In this document: positions 9,627-20,108 of the stretch, piece after piece
How positions within the stretch are numbered: position 1 is the first letter of the stretch
Layout of the letters: each line of letters begins with the position of its first letter
Assembly (NCBI GenBank): GCA_020849535.1
Contig: JADLGB010000011.1
Span: forward strand, 1-59,016
Direction of reading: 5' to 3'
DNA: 59,016 nucleotides
DNA from: Candidatus Hydrogenedentota bacterium
GTDB taxonomy: Bacteria; Hydrogenedentota; Hydrogenedentia; Hydrogenedentales; SLHB01
The notes under the pieces: model-generated
Database searches by the model: none
What the model saw: the letters and a program-made list of their open reading frames with translations, nothing else
What the model was told of the DNA's origin: nothing
Position numbers and translations under genes: made by a program

Positions 9627-9635
9627 TGCTATAGT
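9627..9635 (+). promoter_or_regulatory. Possible extended -10 promoter of leuS
   Basis: TGC immediately followed by TATAGT, without a good -35 hexamer. It predicts a leader of about 50 nt before the leuS ATG at 9692. Confidence 0.35.
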
Positions 9636-9691
9636 TAGGCGATTCTTGTCTGAAAGCCCCATTCACACGATTTTCGGGAGGTTTGCATTTC

Positions 9692-12217
9692 ATGTCGAGC
9701 GGGACGTACGACCACGCGGCCATCGAACCCAAGTGGCGCGCACATTGGCTGAACAACAAGACATTCAAATCGGAAATCGACCACACCAAGCCCAAGTACT
9801 ACGTACTCGACATGTTTCCTTACCCGAGCGGTGATGGCCTCCACGTGGGGCATCCGCTGGGCTACGTCGCCACCGACATCATCGCGCGCGTGAAGCGCAT
9901 GAAGGGGTTCAATGTCCTCCATCCGATGGGCTGGGACGCCTTTGGGCTTCCCGCCGAGCGCCACGCCATGCGCACCGGCGAGCACCCCGCCATCATCACC
10001 AAACGCAACTGCGACACCTTCCGGCGTCAGCTTCAGTTGCTCGGTCTCTCTTACGACTGGGACCGCGAGATCGACACGACCGACCCCGGTTACTACAAGT
10101 GGACCCAGTGGATTTTCCAGATCCTCTTCGAGCGCGGGCTGGCGTATCAGATCGAAGCGCCGGTGAACTGGTGTCCCGCGATTGGCACCGTGCTCGCCAA
10201 CGAGGAAGTGAAAGATGGCAAGTACGTCGAAACCGGCGACCTGGTCGAGAAGCGTCTCATGCGCCAGTGGATGCTCAAGATCACGGCGTACGCGGAGCGT
10301 TTGCTTGCCGACCTCGATGAACTGGAATGGCCAGAGAGCGTCAAGGCCATGCAACGCGAGTGGATCGGAAAGAGCGAAGGCGCCGACGTAGTCTTCCCTG
10401 TCGCCCATTCCGATCTTAGTTTCATGATATTCACCACACGCCCCGATACGCTCTTCGGCGCGACGTATTGCGTGCTGGCGCCCGAGCACCCGTTGACCTT
10501 GCAGGTCACGACCCCCGCGCAGCGCGCCGAGGTGGAAGCCTACATCGCCGCGGCCTCCAAGCGCAGCGCGCAGGACCGCATGCAGGCCGAGCGTGAGAAG
10601 ACAGGCGTGTTCACGGGCGCCTATGCGGTGAACCCCGTGAATGGCAAAGAGGTCCCTATCTGGACCGCCGACTACGTGCTTGCCGAGTACGGGTATGGCG
10701 CCATCATGGCGGTGCCCGCGCACGACGCGCGAGATTATGAGTTCGCCACAAAGTTTGGTTTGCCTATCGTCGAAGTCGTCAGCGGTGGCGATATCTCGCA
10801 AGCCGCTTACGTGGGCGATGGACTCCTGGTGAATTCCGGCATCATTGATGGACTCAGCGTCCCCGACGCGAAGAAGAAGATCAATGCCTGGCTGGAAGAG
10901 CGCGGAGTAGGCAGAGCTACCGTGACGTATCGCCTCCGGGACTGGCTCTTCTCGCGCCAGCGCTATTGGGGCGAGCCCATCCCTCTGGTCACCTTAGAAG
11001 ACGGCACGATCCGCGCGGTACCCATGGAAGATCTGCCGGTCATGTTGCCCGAGTTGGACGAGTACAAGCCGACTGCCGACGGACAACCGCCGCTCGCGCG
11101 CGCTGCGGAGTGGGTCAACACGACGGACGCAGCATCGGGGAAGGCCGCGATGCGCGAGACCAACACGATGCCGCAGTGGGCGGGTTCCTGCTGGTACTAC
11201 CTGCGCTATGTCGACGCGCGCAACGACAAGGCCGCGTGGTCCAAGGAGGCTGAATCGTATTGGATGCCGGTGGACCTATACGTGGGCGGCACGGAACATG
11301 CCGTGCTGCATCTGCTCTATTCGCGCTTCTGGCACAAGGTGCTGTACGACGCGGGATTCGTCACCACGCGGGAACCCTTCACGCGTCTTTTCAATCCCGG
11401 CAAGATCCAGGCTCATTCCTACCGCGACGCGAATGGGAAGTACTACTTCCCCGAGCAAGTCGAGAAGCGTGGCGACGCGTGGTACGTCAAGGGCAAGGAC
11501 ATGCCCGTGGAAACCCAGGTCGAGAAGATGAGCAAGTCGCGCTACAACGTCGTGAATCCCGACAAGGTCGTCGCGGAACTCGGCGCGGATTCCATGCGGC
11601 TTTACCAGATGTTCATGGGGCCGCTCGACCGCGACAAGCCATGGACCGAAGAGGGTCTTCACGGTATCCACCGCTTCTTGCGCAGGGTGTGGGCGTTGAT
11701 CGTCGCCGAGGACGGCTCCATTCATCCGCGCATCGTGGAGAGTGGGGGCGATGCGTCCATGCTGAAGACGCTGCATCACACGATCAAGTGTGTCAGCGAA
11801 GACATGGACAGTCTTCAGTTCAACACGTCGATTTCCCGCTTGATGGAGTATCTCAACGCGGCTGTCAAGGCGGAATCCATCAACAAGCCTGAGATTGAGC
11901 AGTTCATCCTGCTCCTGGCGCCGATGGCGCCGCACATCTGCGAAGAGATCTGGGAACGTCTCGGACACGCGGACACGATCGCTTACGAGCCGTGGCCTGT
12001 CTACGACCCGGCCTTGCTGGTCGAGAACACGCTGGAGGTGCCCGTCCAGGTGAATGGCAAGCTGCGCGGTGTCGTTACCGTGCCGGCGGATGCCGACAAG
12101 GACGCCATCCTCGCCGCGGCCAAGAGCGACGCTAAAGTACATCCGCATCTCGATGGCAAGACCTTGGTAAAGGAAATCTACGTTCCCGGCAAGATGGTCA
12201 ACATCGTCGTGAAGTAG
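9692..12217 (+). CDS. leuS: Leucyl-tRNA synthetase
   Basis: 841 aa, close to the usual bacterial length of about 860. The class Ia signature HIGH-type motif is HVGH at residues 51-54 within [15 protein letters not shown], and KMSKS is at residues 612-616. The CP1 editing domain carries [13 protein letters not shown] (from about residue 247). The C-terminal anticodon-binding and extension domains are present ([18 protein letters not shown]). It charges tRNA-Leu in the cytoplasm. ATG 9692 is chosen because GGGAGG lies 10 nt upstream; a TTG nine nt earlier is less likely. The following glycosyltransferase starts 29 nt after the stop. Confidence 0.98.
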   Translation: MSSGTYDHAAIEPKWRAHWLNNKTFKSEIDHTKPKYYVLDMFPYPSGDGLHVGHPLGYVATDIIARVKRMKGFNVLHPMGWDAFGLPAERHAMRTGEHPAIITKRNCDTFRRQLQLLGLSYDWDREIDTTDPGYYKWTQWIFQILFERGLAYQIEAPVNWCPAIGTVLANEEVKDGKYVETGDLVEKRLMRQWMLKITAYAERLLADLDELEWPESVKAMQREWIGKSEGADVVFPVAHSDLSFMIFTTRPDTLFGATYCVLAPEHPLTLQVTTPAQRAEVEAYIAAASKRSAQDRMQAEREKTGVFTGAYAVNPVNGKEVPIWTADYVLAEYGYGAIMAVPAHDARDYEFATKFGLPIVEVVSGGDISQAAYVGDGLLVNSGIIDGLSVPDAKKKINAWLEERGVGRATVTYRLRDWLFSRQRYWGEPIPLVTLEDGTIRAVPMEDLPVMLPELDEYKPTADGQPPLARAAEWVNTTDAASGKAAMRETNTMPQWAGSCWYYLRYVDARNDKAAWSKEAESYWMPVDLYVGGTEHAVLHLLYSRFWHKVLYDAGFVTTREPFTRLFNPGKIQAHSYRDANGKYYFPEQVEKRGDAWYVKGKDMPVETQVEKMSKSRYNVVNPDKVVAELGADSMRLYQMFMGPLDRDKPWTEEGLHGIHRFLRRVWALIVAEDGSIHPRIVESGGDASMLKTLHHTIKCVSEDMDSLQFNTSISRLMEYLNAAVKAESINKPEIEQFILLLAPMAPHICEEIWERLGHADTIAYEPWPVYDPALLVENTLEVPVQVNGKLRGVVTVPADADKDAILAAAKSDAKVHPHLDGKTLVKEIYVPGKMVNIVVK

Positions 12218-12227
12218 TGCCCGTCGC

Positions 12228-12236
12228 TGCTATACT
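12228..12236 (+). promoter_or_regulatory. Possible extended -10 element just before the glycosyltransferase
   Basis: TGC-TATACT lies only 10 nt upstream of ATG 12247. If used, the message would have almost no leader, so it may be a chance match or a near-leaderless start. Confidence 0.2.
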
Positions 12237-12246
12237 CCTGGACAGT

Positions 12247-13566
12247 ATGGGCAAGCCCCTTGTACATGTCCTCGTCATCAACTGGAATGGGCAGGAGCAC
12301 TTGTATGAGTGTTTCGATGCCCTTTGTCAGAATACATATGCGAACGCGCGATTCGTGCTCGTAGACAATGGAAGCACGGACAGTAGCGTTGACTTGGTGC
12401 GCAACGAATTCGGTCACGACCCGCGCGTCGAGATCCTCGAGTGCGGCGCCAACCTGGGCTGGTCCGGCGGCAACAACCGTGGCATGGAACACGCCCTCAC
12501 CTCCAGGGCCGGGTATGTCTTCCTCCTGAACAACGACACGGCGGTCGCGCCGGATTGTATCGAGCAGCTTGTGTCGTTCGCGGAAGCGCACCCGGCCGCG
12601 GGTGGTGTCGCCCCCAAAATGCTGCTCTTCGATCAACCCGACATCATCAATTCCATCGGCGTCGACTGTTCCCTCGTGGGTGTCGGGTGGGATATCGGAC
12701 TGGGGCGTGTGGATGGGCCGGCGTGGTGCGAGCCCCGCAGGGTCCTCGGGCTTTGCGGCGGGGCCTGCTTGATTCGGTGTGAGGCGCTGCACAAGACGGG
12801 ATTATTGCCGGAAGATTTTGACATCTACCTCGACGATCTCGATCTCAGCCTGCGCCTGTGGGACGTTGGCTACGAAGTCTGGTCCTGCCCGGCGGCGACC
12901 GTCCTCCATAAGTTCAGCGCGACGATGGGCGAGGGGGCAAACCTGCGCCGGAAGTATTATCGCAACACGCGAAACCGGCTACGGCTTATCCTGCGTAATT
13001 TCCCAGCGTCCAGCATCTTTCAGGTGTGTCCGGCCTACCTTCTCGCAGAGGCGAAGGCCGTTGGCCGGGCCCTGCTGGGCCGCGAACTCTGGAGAGTCTG
13101 GTCGCACGTGCGGTCCTGGTTTGCGGGTTTAGCGTATGTTCCGAAGGCGATGACAGCCCGGCGGGAAGCGCAGACGCGCATCCTCAAGCCCGGCTCGTTC
13201 TGGCCTCTTGTACGCAAGGACCTTCTGTTCTTCCCTGGCATTGAACTACCCACCGGTGGCTGGTACCGGGCACGCTATTTGCGTGGTGCGCATATGAGGC
13301 CCATGGCACGCACCGCGTGGGTGCAATCCCTCGGAGGCAGCTTGCGGGTATCTCACGCGAATTGCTATCCTCGGATCGCGCAAACTGAGGTGGAAATCCG
13401 CGCGGGGGAACGCCTGCTCGCCGTCCTCACAACCCTCGATTCCGGCTGCATGGAATTTGAAGTGCCTGCGGGAATGATCGAGTTCGTATCGCGGCGGATC
13501 TTCACTTCGGAAGAGACCGGGGAAGGCATCGACATCGGCGGCTGGATACGGATCGAGGAATCCTGA
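12247..13566 (+). CDS. Family 2 glycosyltransferase
   Basis: 439 aa from ATG 12247; an in-frame GTG at 12217 overlapping the leuS stop is a weaker alternative. The GT-A fold nucleotide-sugar binding start is VHVLVINWNGQEHL, then FVLVDNGSTDSSVDLV. LLNNDTAVAPDC (about residue 95) is the metal/nucleotide-binding region used by rhamnosyltransferase-like GT2 enzymes in place of DXD. DIYLDDLDLSLRLWDVGYEVW matches the conserved ED-type catalytic region of this subfamily. About 140 extra C-terminal residues have no recognised domain. It probably adds sugars to a cell-surface polysaccharide or lipid-linked glycan; neighbouring ispA-like prenyl synthesis would supply lipid carriers, which is inference. 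Confidence 0.9.
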   Translation: MGKPLVHVLVINWNGQEHLYECFDALCQNTYANARFVLVDNGSTDSSVDLVRNEFGHDPRVEILECGANLGWSGGNNRGMEHALTSRAGYVFLLNNDTAVAPDCIEQLVSFAEAHPAAGGVAPKMLLFDQPDIINSIGVDCSLVGVGWDIGLGRVDGPAWCEPRRVLGLCGGACLIRCEALHKTGLLPEDFDIYLDDLDLSLRLWDVGYEVWSCPAATVLHKFSATMGEGANLRRKYYRNTRNRLRLILRNFPASSIFQVCPAYLLAEAKAVGRALLGRELWRVWSHVRSWFAGLAYVPKAMTARREAQTRILKPGSFWPLVRKDLLFFPGIELPTGGWYRARYLRGAHMRPMARTAWVQSLGGSLRVSHANCYPRIAQTEVEIRAGERLLAVLTTLDSGCMEFEVPAGMIEFVSRRIFTSEETGEGIDIGGWIRIEES

Positions 13567-13622
13567 ACCGGCCACGTCCCGCGTCGATAACGTTGGATGA
13601 GGATTTGCTGAAGGAAAGCTAC

Positions 13623-14489
13623 ATGGCGGAATTTGACCTGGCTGGCTACTTGTCCGCGCGAAAAGCGTTGGTCGAGCAGGCGCTTGAAGAGCGTCTGCCC
13701 TCCGCGGGCCGTGAACCGAAGCGCGTTCATGAGGCCATGCGCTACGCCGCGCTCGACGGCGGGAAACGCCTGCGGCCCATCGTAGCACTGGCCGTGGCGG
13801 ACATCGGAAATGTGCCCCCCGTCAACGTGCTCGACGCTGCGTGCGCCGTCGAGTTTGTCCACACCGCATCGCTCATACTGGACGATCTTCCGGCCATGGA
13901 CAATGCGCCGCATCGCCGTGGCAAGCCTTGCGCGCACCACCTGTACGGCGAGGCGACCGCGATCCTGGCGTCATTCGGTTTGATATCCAGCGCCTTTGAA
14001 TTGGTCACGCGTAATGCGGAATGCCTTCATGGCAACGAGGCCACCGCAGACGTCGTGCGGATCCTATCCGAAGTCCTCGGCACGACTGGCATCATCCACG
14101 GACAGCACATCGACCTGATGCTGCACGATCTCAATCCCACGTTAGAAGAACTGGAGCAGATTTACATCCAGAAGGCATCCGCGCTGTTTCTCGCCTCGAT
14201 TGCGATACCCGGCCGCTTGGCGGCGCTGAAGAAAGACGAGCTGGAACGCCTGGAACATTACGCCCTGAATCTGGGCCTTGCCTTCCAGATTACGGATGAC
14301 CTGCTGGACGCCGAAGCCCCGGACGAGAATAAGGCGAAGGCCACATTCTCAACATACCTCGGCGTCGAAGGCGCCCGCGACCGTGCACGCGATTTGCTCC
14401 GATTGGCCATGGAATCCCTGGCTCCCCTCGGGGACAGGGCAGAACCCCTGCGGATGTTGGCTGCCTATGTCGGTTCGCGGTCGTTCTGA
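13623..14489 (+). CDS. ispA: Polyprenyl (farnesyl/geranyl) diphosphate synthase
   Basis: 288 aa from ATG 13623, with AAGGAAAG upstream; length is typical of short-chain trans-prenyltransferases. The first Asp-rich motif is DDLPAMDN at residues 87-94 with RRGKP following, and the second is ITDDLLDAEA with its first Asp at residue 225. GGKRLRP near residue 45 binds the diphosphate. The enzyme condenses IPP with allylic diphosphates in the cytosol; chain length cannot be fixed, but DDLPAMDN with RRG is characteristic of the IspA-type FPP synthases. The next gene starts inside its last 23 nt, so translation is probably coupled. Confidence 0.93.
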   Translation: MAEFDLAGYLSARKALVEQALEERLPSAGREPKRVHEAMRYAALDGGKRLRPIVALAVADIGNVPPVNVLDAACAVEFVHTASLILDDLPAMDNAPHRRGKPCAHHLYGEATAILASFGLISSAFELVTRNAECLHGNEATADVVRILSEVLGTTGIIHGQHIDLMLHDLNPTLEELEQIYIQKASALFLASIAIPGRLAALKKDELERLEHYALNLGLAFQITDDLLDAEAPDENKAKATFSTYLGVEGARDRARDLLRLAMESLAPLGDRAEPLRMLAAYVGSRSF

Positions 14490-16824
14490 GGCTACCGGCA
14501 TATACCTGCGAATCGCAGGCGCAGTGGTTATTGTGCTCATTGCGGGCCTGGCGGGACTCTGGGTGGGGTCCCTGGGCACGAGTGAAACCGCGAAGACTCG
14601 GCCTGTCACTCCTGTGCCGGGCGTTCCTGTGGAAGAGTCGGAGACTCAGGAAACCATACCACCACCCCCCGCGCCGCTGTACTTCTACGCAAGTGTGCAG
14701 CCGGGTGCGGACTTGGAGGCCGTCTCCGGCGAGGTTGCCATGGCCGCAAAAGCGGGCATTCACGACCATGTGCTTCGTGTTGCCCTTCCTTGGCCCGAGC
14801 AGGGTCCCGCCGTCACGGAAACACTCTACCCTCTTGACCGCATCGAGCAGGCCGACCCTCAGGCAAATATCATCCTCGCTATCACCATGAATCCGCCGGA
14901 CGCCTGGCTTGCGGCTCATCCCGAGGCGGCGGCTTCCGACGGCATTCACCCCAGTGTCACTTCGGAGGTCTGGCTGAATGCGGGGCGCGAGGCCCTGTCT
15001 GAGTTGCTGAACGGCATCGAACATTCCGAACGTGGCGATCGAATCTCAGGTTTCATGTTGGGCGGCTTGGAGGAAGATCGCTGGCAGCGCAGCGGTGACT
15101 ACGACCGTTCCCCGGCGAATGAGGCGGGCTTCCGTGCCTGGCTGCGCACGCAATACCCGGATGAACTGGCGCTTCGCCAAGCCTGGGGCAACGATACGCT
15201 CGGTTTCGATGACGTGACCATACCGGAGCGGCCCAACACACTCGACACGCAAGCGGTCTTCTTCGCGGAGCCCGGCGAACGCATCTACGTGGACTTTCTG
15301 CGCTACGTATCCGAGAGCACGGCGGACGCCATCTCCAACTTCTCCGCACAGCTCCACCAGTCGGGCGCCAGAGTCTTCAAAGTCTTTGTCCCGTACGGCT
15401 ACTCCTTTGAATTGACTGCCAATGACACGGGGCATTGCGCCCTTGCCCTGCTGCTCGACGGCGTGGTTGATGGATTCGTTAGCCCGGTCTCATATGTGGA
15501 CCGCGGTCTCGGCGGAGCCGGTGGCTTCATGGGACCCGTCGACAGCGCTGGGTACCACGGCAAGCAATGGCTCATTCTGGACGACACGCGCACGGGCATC
15601 TCGCGGAACGCCGTCTCCGGCGAGATTGAGCGGATCGAAGGTCTGAGAACCGAGGACGTCCTGCATGTGCAGCGACGCAACTACTCGGCCGCCCTTGCGC
15701 GCGGGCTCGGGCTCCTCCTGGCGGATGCCGATGGCGTCGGAAGTCTCCACGATGCCCGCATGTGGGAAGAATTCGGCAAGATGCGAGAGGCTTACCAAAC
15801 GGTTTGGACCAGCGCGGAGGTCTCCAAAGGCTATGGTTTTGTAAACTATCCCACACCTTCTCAGCGCCTGGGCCTCACCGTAGTGGTTGACGAGCCTAGC
15901 CGCTTCTACCAGCGCTGTGACCTCCCGCTGAATCGCCGGCTCCTTTCCGAGGTTCGAGACAGCGCCCTGCGGGCGGGAGTTCCCACCCAGTTCAGCCTCT
16001 TGCAGGATGTGCTGGACCGGCGCGCCGCGCCATCTCTCGTGTATATTTTTGCGAACGCGTTTCATCTCCACGCTGAAGACCGGGCGCGCCTCCAAGACGT
16101 GCTGATCAGCCAGAACAGCGCGGCAATCTGGCTGTATGCCCCCGGATTCATAGACGAGACCAGCAGCCCTGAAAATATAGCACTTACTACGGGATTCCAA
16201 GTCAAGCAATTCGACAAACCCACCCTGTCAGGTTCGGTTTATCAGCTTTCCGACGGACGATGGATTGAGAAGGACGAGGAGTTTGGGGCTGCGGAGACTT
16301 GGTCGCCTTTATTTTACATTGAAACCGAGCCCAACAAGGCCCTGGCCAAGTACCGCGATGGAGGTCAAGTCAGCGTTGCGGTCGAGTTCTTCGAAGAGGG
16401 CTGGGCCTCGATTTATGTGGCCGAGCCTGCCCTGCCTGCCCACCTCCTGCGAGAGATCCTGACGATCCTCGAGGAGCACCTTTTCGTGAAACCGGGCGGG
16501 GAATCTGGCGCGGATGTCTTTCATTTCGGCCCCGGTTTCTTCGCAGTCCATGCGGGGGAAAGTGGGGAGCGCGAACTGGACCTGGGCGCCAGCTATGATG
16601 TGCAAGATATGCTGGATCCGAATATAGGTTGGCTCGACAAACAGCAACTGATTCTGCCCATGAAGCTCGGCGAGACCAAAATCCTCCGGGTGCAGACGCC
16701 GCAGGCGCACCTGGACGAACCGGAGCAGGACTTGGCGGGTGCAGAAGCCGCGTTGGAAGGTCTGGCCGTGCCCGCGACGCCGCCTCCTCCCGCGGAGACG
16801 GAAACGGGTAAGGAAGGGGAATAG
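14467..16824 (+). CDS. Membrane-anchored GH42/beta-galactosidase-like protein
   Basis: 785 aa from ATG 14467, overlapping the prenyl synthase end. A single N-terminal transmembrane helix (AGAVVIVLIAGLAGLWVGSLG) is followed by a Pro-rich linker. The body resembles the GH42 beta-galactosidase A barrel: AITMNPPDAWLAAHPEAA, SGFMLGGLEEDRW (probable acid/base Glu region), then FRAWLRTQYPDELALRQAWG, a block seen in such proteins. The C-terminal region lacks a clear trimerisation domain and ends in a Pro/Glu-rich tail. Function as a glycosidase is inferred from similarity only. The FGGY kinase starts 2 nt after its stop, suggesting one operon. Confidence 0.75.
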   Translation: MSVRGRSEATGIYLRIAGAVVIVLIAGLAGLWVGSLGTSETAKTRPVTPVPGVPVEESETQETIPPPPAPLYFYASVQPGADLEAVSGEVAMAAKAGIHDHVLRVALPWPEQGPAVTETLYPLDRIEQADPQANIILAITMNPPDAWLAAHPEAAASDGIHPSVTSEVWLNAGREALSELLNGIEHSERGDRISGFMLGGLEEDRWQRSGDYDRSPANEAGFRAWLRTQYPDELALRQAWGNDTLGFDDVTIPERPNTLDTQAVFFAEPGERIYVDFLRYVSESTADAISNFSAQLHQSGARVFKVFVPYGYSFELTANDTGHCALALLLDGVVDGFVSPVSYVDRGLGGAGGFMGPVDSAGYHGKQWLILDDTRTGISRNAVSGEIERIEGLRTEDVLHVQRRNYSAALARGLGLLLADADGVGSLHDARMWEEFGKMREAYQTVWTSAEVSKGYGFVNYPTPSQRLGLTVVVDEPSRFYQRCDLPLNRRLLSEVRDSALRAGVPTQFSLLQDVLDRRAAPSLVYIFANAFHLHAEDRARLQDVLISQNSAAIWLYAPGFIDETSSPENIALTTGFQVKQFDKPTLSGSVYQLSDGRWIEKDEEFGAAETWSPLFYIETEPNKALAKYRDGGQVSVAVEFFEEGWASIYVAEPALPAHLLREILTILEEHLFVKPGGESGADVFHFGPGFFAVHAGESGERELDLGASYDVQDMLDPNIGWLDKQQLILPMKLGETKILRVQTPQAHLDEPEQDLAGAEAALEGLAVPATPPPPAETETGKEGE

Positions 16825-16826
16825 AC

Positions 16827-18359
16827 ATGGGCGAAGTTCTCTTGGGTGTGGACGTTGGTGCGACGGGAATCAAAGCCGGACTATTCACCCCCGAAGGCCG
16901 CCTCACGGCGGTTGCGGGCCGACGCAATGGTCCGGTGCAAGACCCGATGGGCCAGCCTGGCTGGATGGTCTGGGACCCCCAGGACATCTGGACGAAAGTC
17001 TGTGAGTGCATCCTGGAGTGTCTCAACCGGAGTGGCGGGTCGCACGAGGTCAAGGCGGTCGCGTGCACCGGATTCGGGGCCGACGGCGTGCCCATGAGCA
17101 AGGAAGGCGAGTGTCTGTATCCCTTCGTGAGTTGGCACTGCGGACGCACGATTCCACAACAGGCCGAACTCGCCAAGCGCGTGGGCAATGAACGTATCTT
17201 CGAAATCACGGGTTACCACAACTACCATATCAATACCGCATGCCGCTTTCTGTGGTTCCGGCAGAACCATCCCGTGTTACTCAAGAATGCCCACCGCTGG
17301 CTCCAGGTGCAGGACTACGTGGCGTTCCGGTTGTCGGGCGCATTCACAACGGACTGCACCATCGCTTCCACGACGATGATGCTTGACCTGGGTTCGCGCA
17401 CGTGGTCGAAGACCATGCTCGAGGCCGCTGAGTTGGACGCGTCGATTCTGCCACCGACCAGCGAGGCCGGCACGCAAATCGGCACGGTCACCGCCAAGGC
17501 CTCATCGGAGACGGGCTTGCCGCAGGGCACGCCCGTCGTTACGGGCGGTCACGACTGCGAGATTGCGGTGCTCGGCGCGGGCGTGGCCCAGGACGATATC
17601 TGGATCGACATCACCGGGACCTGGGAAATCCTGATCGCCACCGTGGACGCGTTCCGGCCGCAGCCTTCGCACTATGCCAACGGGCTGGACTTCGAGTGCC
17701 ATGCACTCCCAGGGCAGTGGATTTGCCAGAGCCTTATGATCGCGGGCGCGGTGACGGAGTGGGTGCGCGACAAGTTCTACCACGAAGTGCCGGAGAAGGA
17801 TGTCTACGAAGTCATGTTCCGCGAGGCGGAAGCCCCGTCACGCGGGGTGTACGTGCTGCCGAGCTTCATGCGCGGTATGGGACCCGACGCCAGCCGCAGT
17901 GCGCTCGGCACTATCCTGGGTCTTCAGACCATGACCTCGCGCGGGCAGGTCGTGCGGGCGGCGCTGGAAGGTCTGTGCTTTCAGTTAAACCGTCAGATCG
18001 GCGCCATTGGAGCGGCCGTGGGAAGAACGCCCTCGCGGCTGCGCGTCGTCGGAGGCGGTCAGAAGAATCCGCTGTGGCTTCAGCTCAAGGCCGATGTCAC
18101 CGGGTTGCCGGTGGAGATCACGACCAACCCGGAAGTGACGCTGCTGGGGGTGGCGATCCTCGCGGGACTCGGCGCTGGGCTGTACCGTGACGTGCATGAT
18201 GCCCTAGGGCGCGTGAACTTCACGACGGAAGGCGTGGAGCCCGACTCCGCGAGACACAGCGAGTATGCAGCGCGGTACGAGTCTGTATACAAGCAGCTCG
18301 CTGAATCCCTCGAGCCACCCTACAAAGCCATAGACGCGGAGCTTCGCGGCTCCGCCTAA
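16827..18359 (+). CDS. FGGY-family carbohydrate kinase
   Basis: 510 aa, full length for the family. The N-terminal ATPase motif is LLGVDVGATGIKAGLF. The sugar-binding region has ACTGFGADGVPM, and the adenosine motif is RVVGGGQKNPLWLQLKADVTG (around residues 405-425). GGHDCEIAVLGAGV sits where FGGY kinases carry the catalytic GxxD Asp. ATP-dependent phosphorylation of a pentose, hexose or polyol in the cytoplasm; closest in general pattern to xylulokinase-like members, but the substrate cannot be assigned. It is preceded by a GGAAGGGGA ribosome-binding site and ends 1 nt before the convergent DUF4091 gene's stop. Confidence 0.92.
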   Translation: MGEVLLGVDVGATGIKAGLFTPEGRLTAVAGRRNGPVQDPMGQPGWMVWDPQDIWTKVCECILECLNRSGGSHEVKAVACTGFGADGVPMSKEGECLYPFVSWHCGRTIPQQAELAKRVGNERIFEITGYHNYHINTACRFLWFRQNHPVLLKNAHRWLQVQDYVAFRLSGAFTTDCTIASTTMMLDLGSRTWSKTMLEAAELDASILPPTSEAGTQIGTVTAKASSETGLPQGTPVVTGGHDCEIAVLGAGVAQDDIWIDITGTWEILIATVDAFRPQPSHYANGLDFECHALPGQWICQSLMIAGAVTEWVRDKFYHEVPEKDVYEVMFREAEAPSRGVYVLPSFMRGMGPDASRSALGTILGLQTMTSRGQVVRAALEGLCFQLNRQIGAIGAAVGRTPSRLRVVGGGQKNPLWLQLKADVTGLPVEITTNPEVTLLGVAILAGLGAGLYRDVHDALGRVNFTTEGVEPDSARHSEYAARYESVYKQLAESLEPPYKAIDAELRGSA

Positions 18360-18360
18360 G

Positions 18361-20073
18361 CTACTTCTTCGCTCCGGCGACGATCCGTTGCCCGAGATTC
18401 TTGCGTAATGTCTGCAGCACGCTGGAATCCTGCTTCCACGAACCCCAGGTGGGCACCGCCTCGCGCACAATCGCGTCGACAGCAGCCTGCTCGCCACGTG
18501 CATCGAGAATCGCGAAGTATTCGTAGTCTTCCATGCCGTCGCGAAGATTCTTGAGACGGATGGAGGCGACAGGCCCATCGATGCCGGCCTCATTGCCGGG
18601 ATAGAACAAGTACCCTTCACCATTCCAGCGAATGCGGAATCCGGGATCGTCCCAGGGATTCCGGTCGGGGTTGCTCCAGTGCACCGCGGACCAGTAGAGC
18701 AGCCCCGTCACGTGGTAGCGCCGATTCAACCACGGCGCGATACGATAGGCCGTGTAAGGGAAATCCAGCTCCCAAAATGGCGGCAAATCGTTTTTCACCG
18801 TTTCATAGGCGGGATGATACGGGGGAGCGGTCTGCACCAACGCCGTGTAGCTCCACACATCATCACCCTGAGCAATCACACGTTCCACGCTGGGCTCATC
18901 AATGAAGCCGAACAGCGGACACCAGATGTCGATGGCTTCGTCGAGTGTGCCCCAAGCGGGATTCTGTGTGTAGGGCTGCTCGACGACGAGCCGTCGCAGG
19001 CGCGGCTCCGCTTCGTGCACCACAGCGCCCAAGCGCCGCACCTCATCATAGGCTGCGGGATCGTTGGGCTCGTCGAGCATGTAGAGGTAGGAGCGTTCCG
19101 CCCATCCCTTCGATTCCAGGTACGCGTACCAGCTCCGGTAGAAGCGCAAGGCCTTCTCCCGGTTCTCACCGGTGTGATCGCCAAAGGGCGCGCGCGGAAT
19201 GTCGATGTTCGTTACATGCAGGCGGTTCACGAACTCCGTAATGGCCGCGTCGGCCTCCGGCGCGAACACCACGGTGCCGTCGTCCGAGACTTGAGGGTGG
19301 AGTCGTTGGGGCAGGGGAGGATTGATGCGGTGGGCGGCCATCATCTCCGCGTAGCGCGCCTCGATCGTCGCGAACGCATCGGAACCGGCTTCCAGCCCGA
19401 GATACGTTGCGACTGTCCAGAATCCGCCGAAATGATTCTCATGCGTGGGGCCTCTCGGCAGAGCGAAATCCCACACTTCCAACGTAATGGGCAATTCAGC
19501 CGCAGCGTCCTCGGCGGTGATTTGAATGGTGCCGCTGTACACACCGGGCGCGGCATCTTCCGGGATGAACACGTCTACATACAACGGTTGCTGCTGGTCC
19601 TGCCACACTTCGAAGCCCACTGCGCCAAAACGGGGTCCCACCCGCCCTTTGTCTCCCCAGCTTGGCTCTGGCACGGACTCGCCCGTATAGGGATTCACAA
19701 AGGGCACCAGCGGATCGGGTACAAGCCCCGGCGCTTCCGTGGCGCGCGGCACCGAATGGCGCAGCGGCACAAACACTTCGCGGTAGAGTGTGACGCACGA
19801 AGCAGGAATCTCCTTCCCATCCGCGTTTCGCAGCGGCGTCGCGGAGGCATTGCCCTTGCGGAGGTTGCCGCCGCGCGCCATGACGACTACCTGGAAGGAC
19901 TCGTACTCGCCCCTCGCGCCCGCGATAGTGGCCGTGGCTGAACCCGTAACCGGCTTTTCGGGAAGCACCCGCGCCGCGCCGTCCACTGCGGTCAGTTCAA
20001 TGCTTGCGGCGGAACCAAGGGGGCTCGCCACCACTATTACGATGGCCAGCACCAAGATGCGGAGGTGGCTCAT
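18361..20073 (-). CDS. Secreted DUF4091 domain protein (putative glycoside hydrolase)
   Basis: 570 aa. The start at 20073 has a strong AAGGAG about 7 nt upstream and gives a Sec signal peptide (MSHLRILVLAIVIVVASPLGSAAS). The N-terminal half is a beta-rich domain. The middle has YLYMLDEPNDPAAYDEV, where DEP is the expected acidic site of the barrel. The C-terminal part is a typical DUF4091 block (GYLFYPGNE, then SIRLKNLRDGMEDYEYFAIL). Known DUF4091 proteins are often linked to glycan degradation, but no activity can be assigned. It converges with the FGGY kinase with a single base between stops, so transcripts must overlap. Confidence 0.9.
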   Translation of the reverse strand: MSHLRILVLAIVIVVASPLGSAASIELTAVDGAARVLPEKPVTGSATATIAGARGEYESFQVVVMARGGNLRKGNASATPLRNADGKEIPASCVTLYREVFVPLRHSVPRATEAPGLVPDPLVPFVNPYTGESVPEPSWGDKGRVGPRFGAVGFEVWQDQQQPLYVDVFIPEDAAPGVYSGTIQITAEDAAAELPITLEVWDFALPRGPTHENHFGGFWTVATYLGLEAGSDAFATIEARYAEMMAAHRINPPLPQRLHPQVSDDGTVVFAPEADAAITEFVNRLHVTNIDIPRAPFGDHTGENREKALRFYRSWYAYLESKGWAERSYLYMLDEPNDPAAYDEVRRLGAVVHEAEPRLRRLVVEQPYTQNPAWGTLDEAIDIWCPLFGFIDEPSVERVIAQGDDVWSYTALVQTAPPYHPAYETVKNDLPPFWELDFPYTAYRIAPWLNRRYHVTGLLYWSAVHWSNPDRNPWDDPGFRIRWNGEGYLFYPGNEAGIDGPVASIRLKNLRDGMEDYEYFAILDARGEQAAVDAIVREAVPTWGSWKQDSSVLQTLRKNLGQRIVAGAKK

Positions 20074-20108
20074 GGTCGATCTCCTTTCCGATAGGGGCAC
20101 TGCGCAGC

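Noticed and set aside
18679..19941. 420-aa open frame on the plus strand within the DUF4091 gene
   Set aside because: Antisense shadow; the DUF4091 frame has a signal peptide and conserved family blocks.
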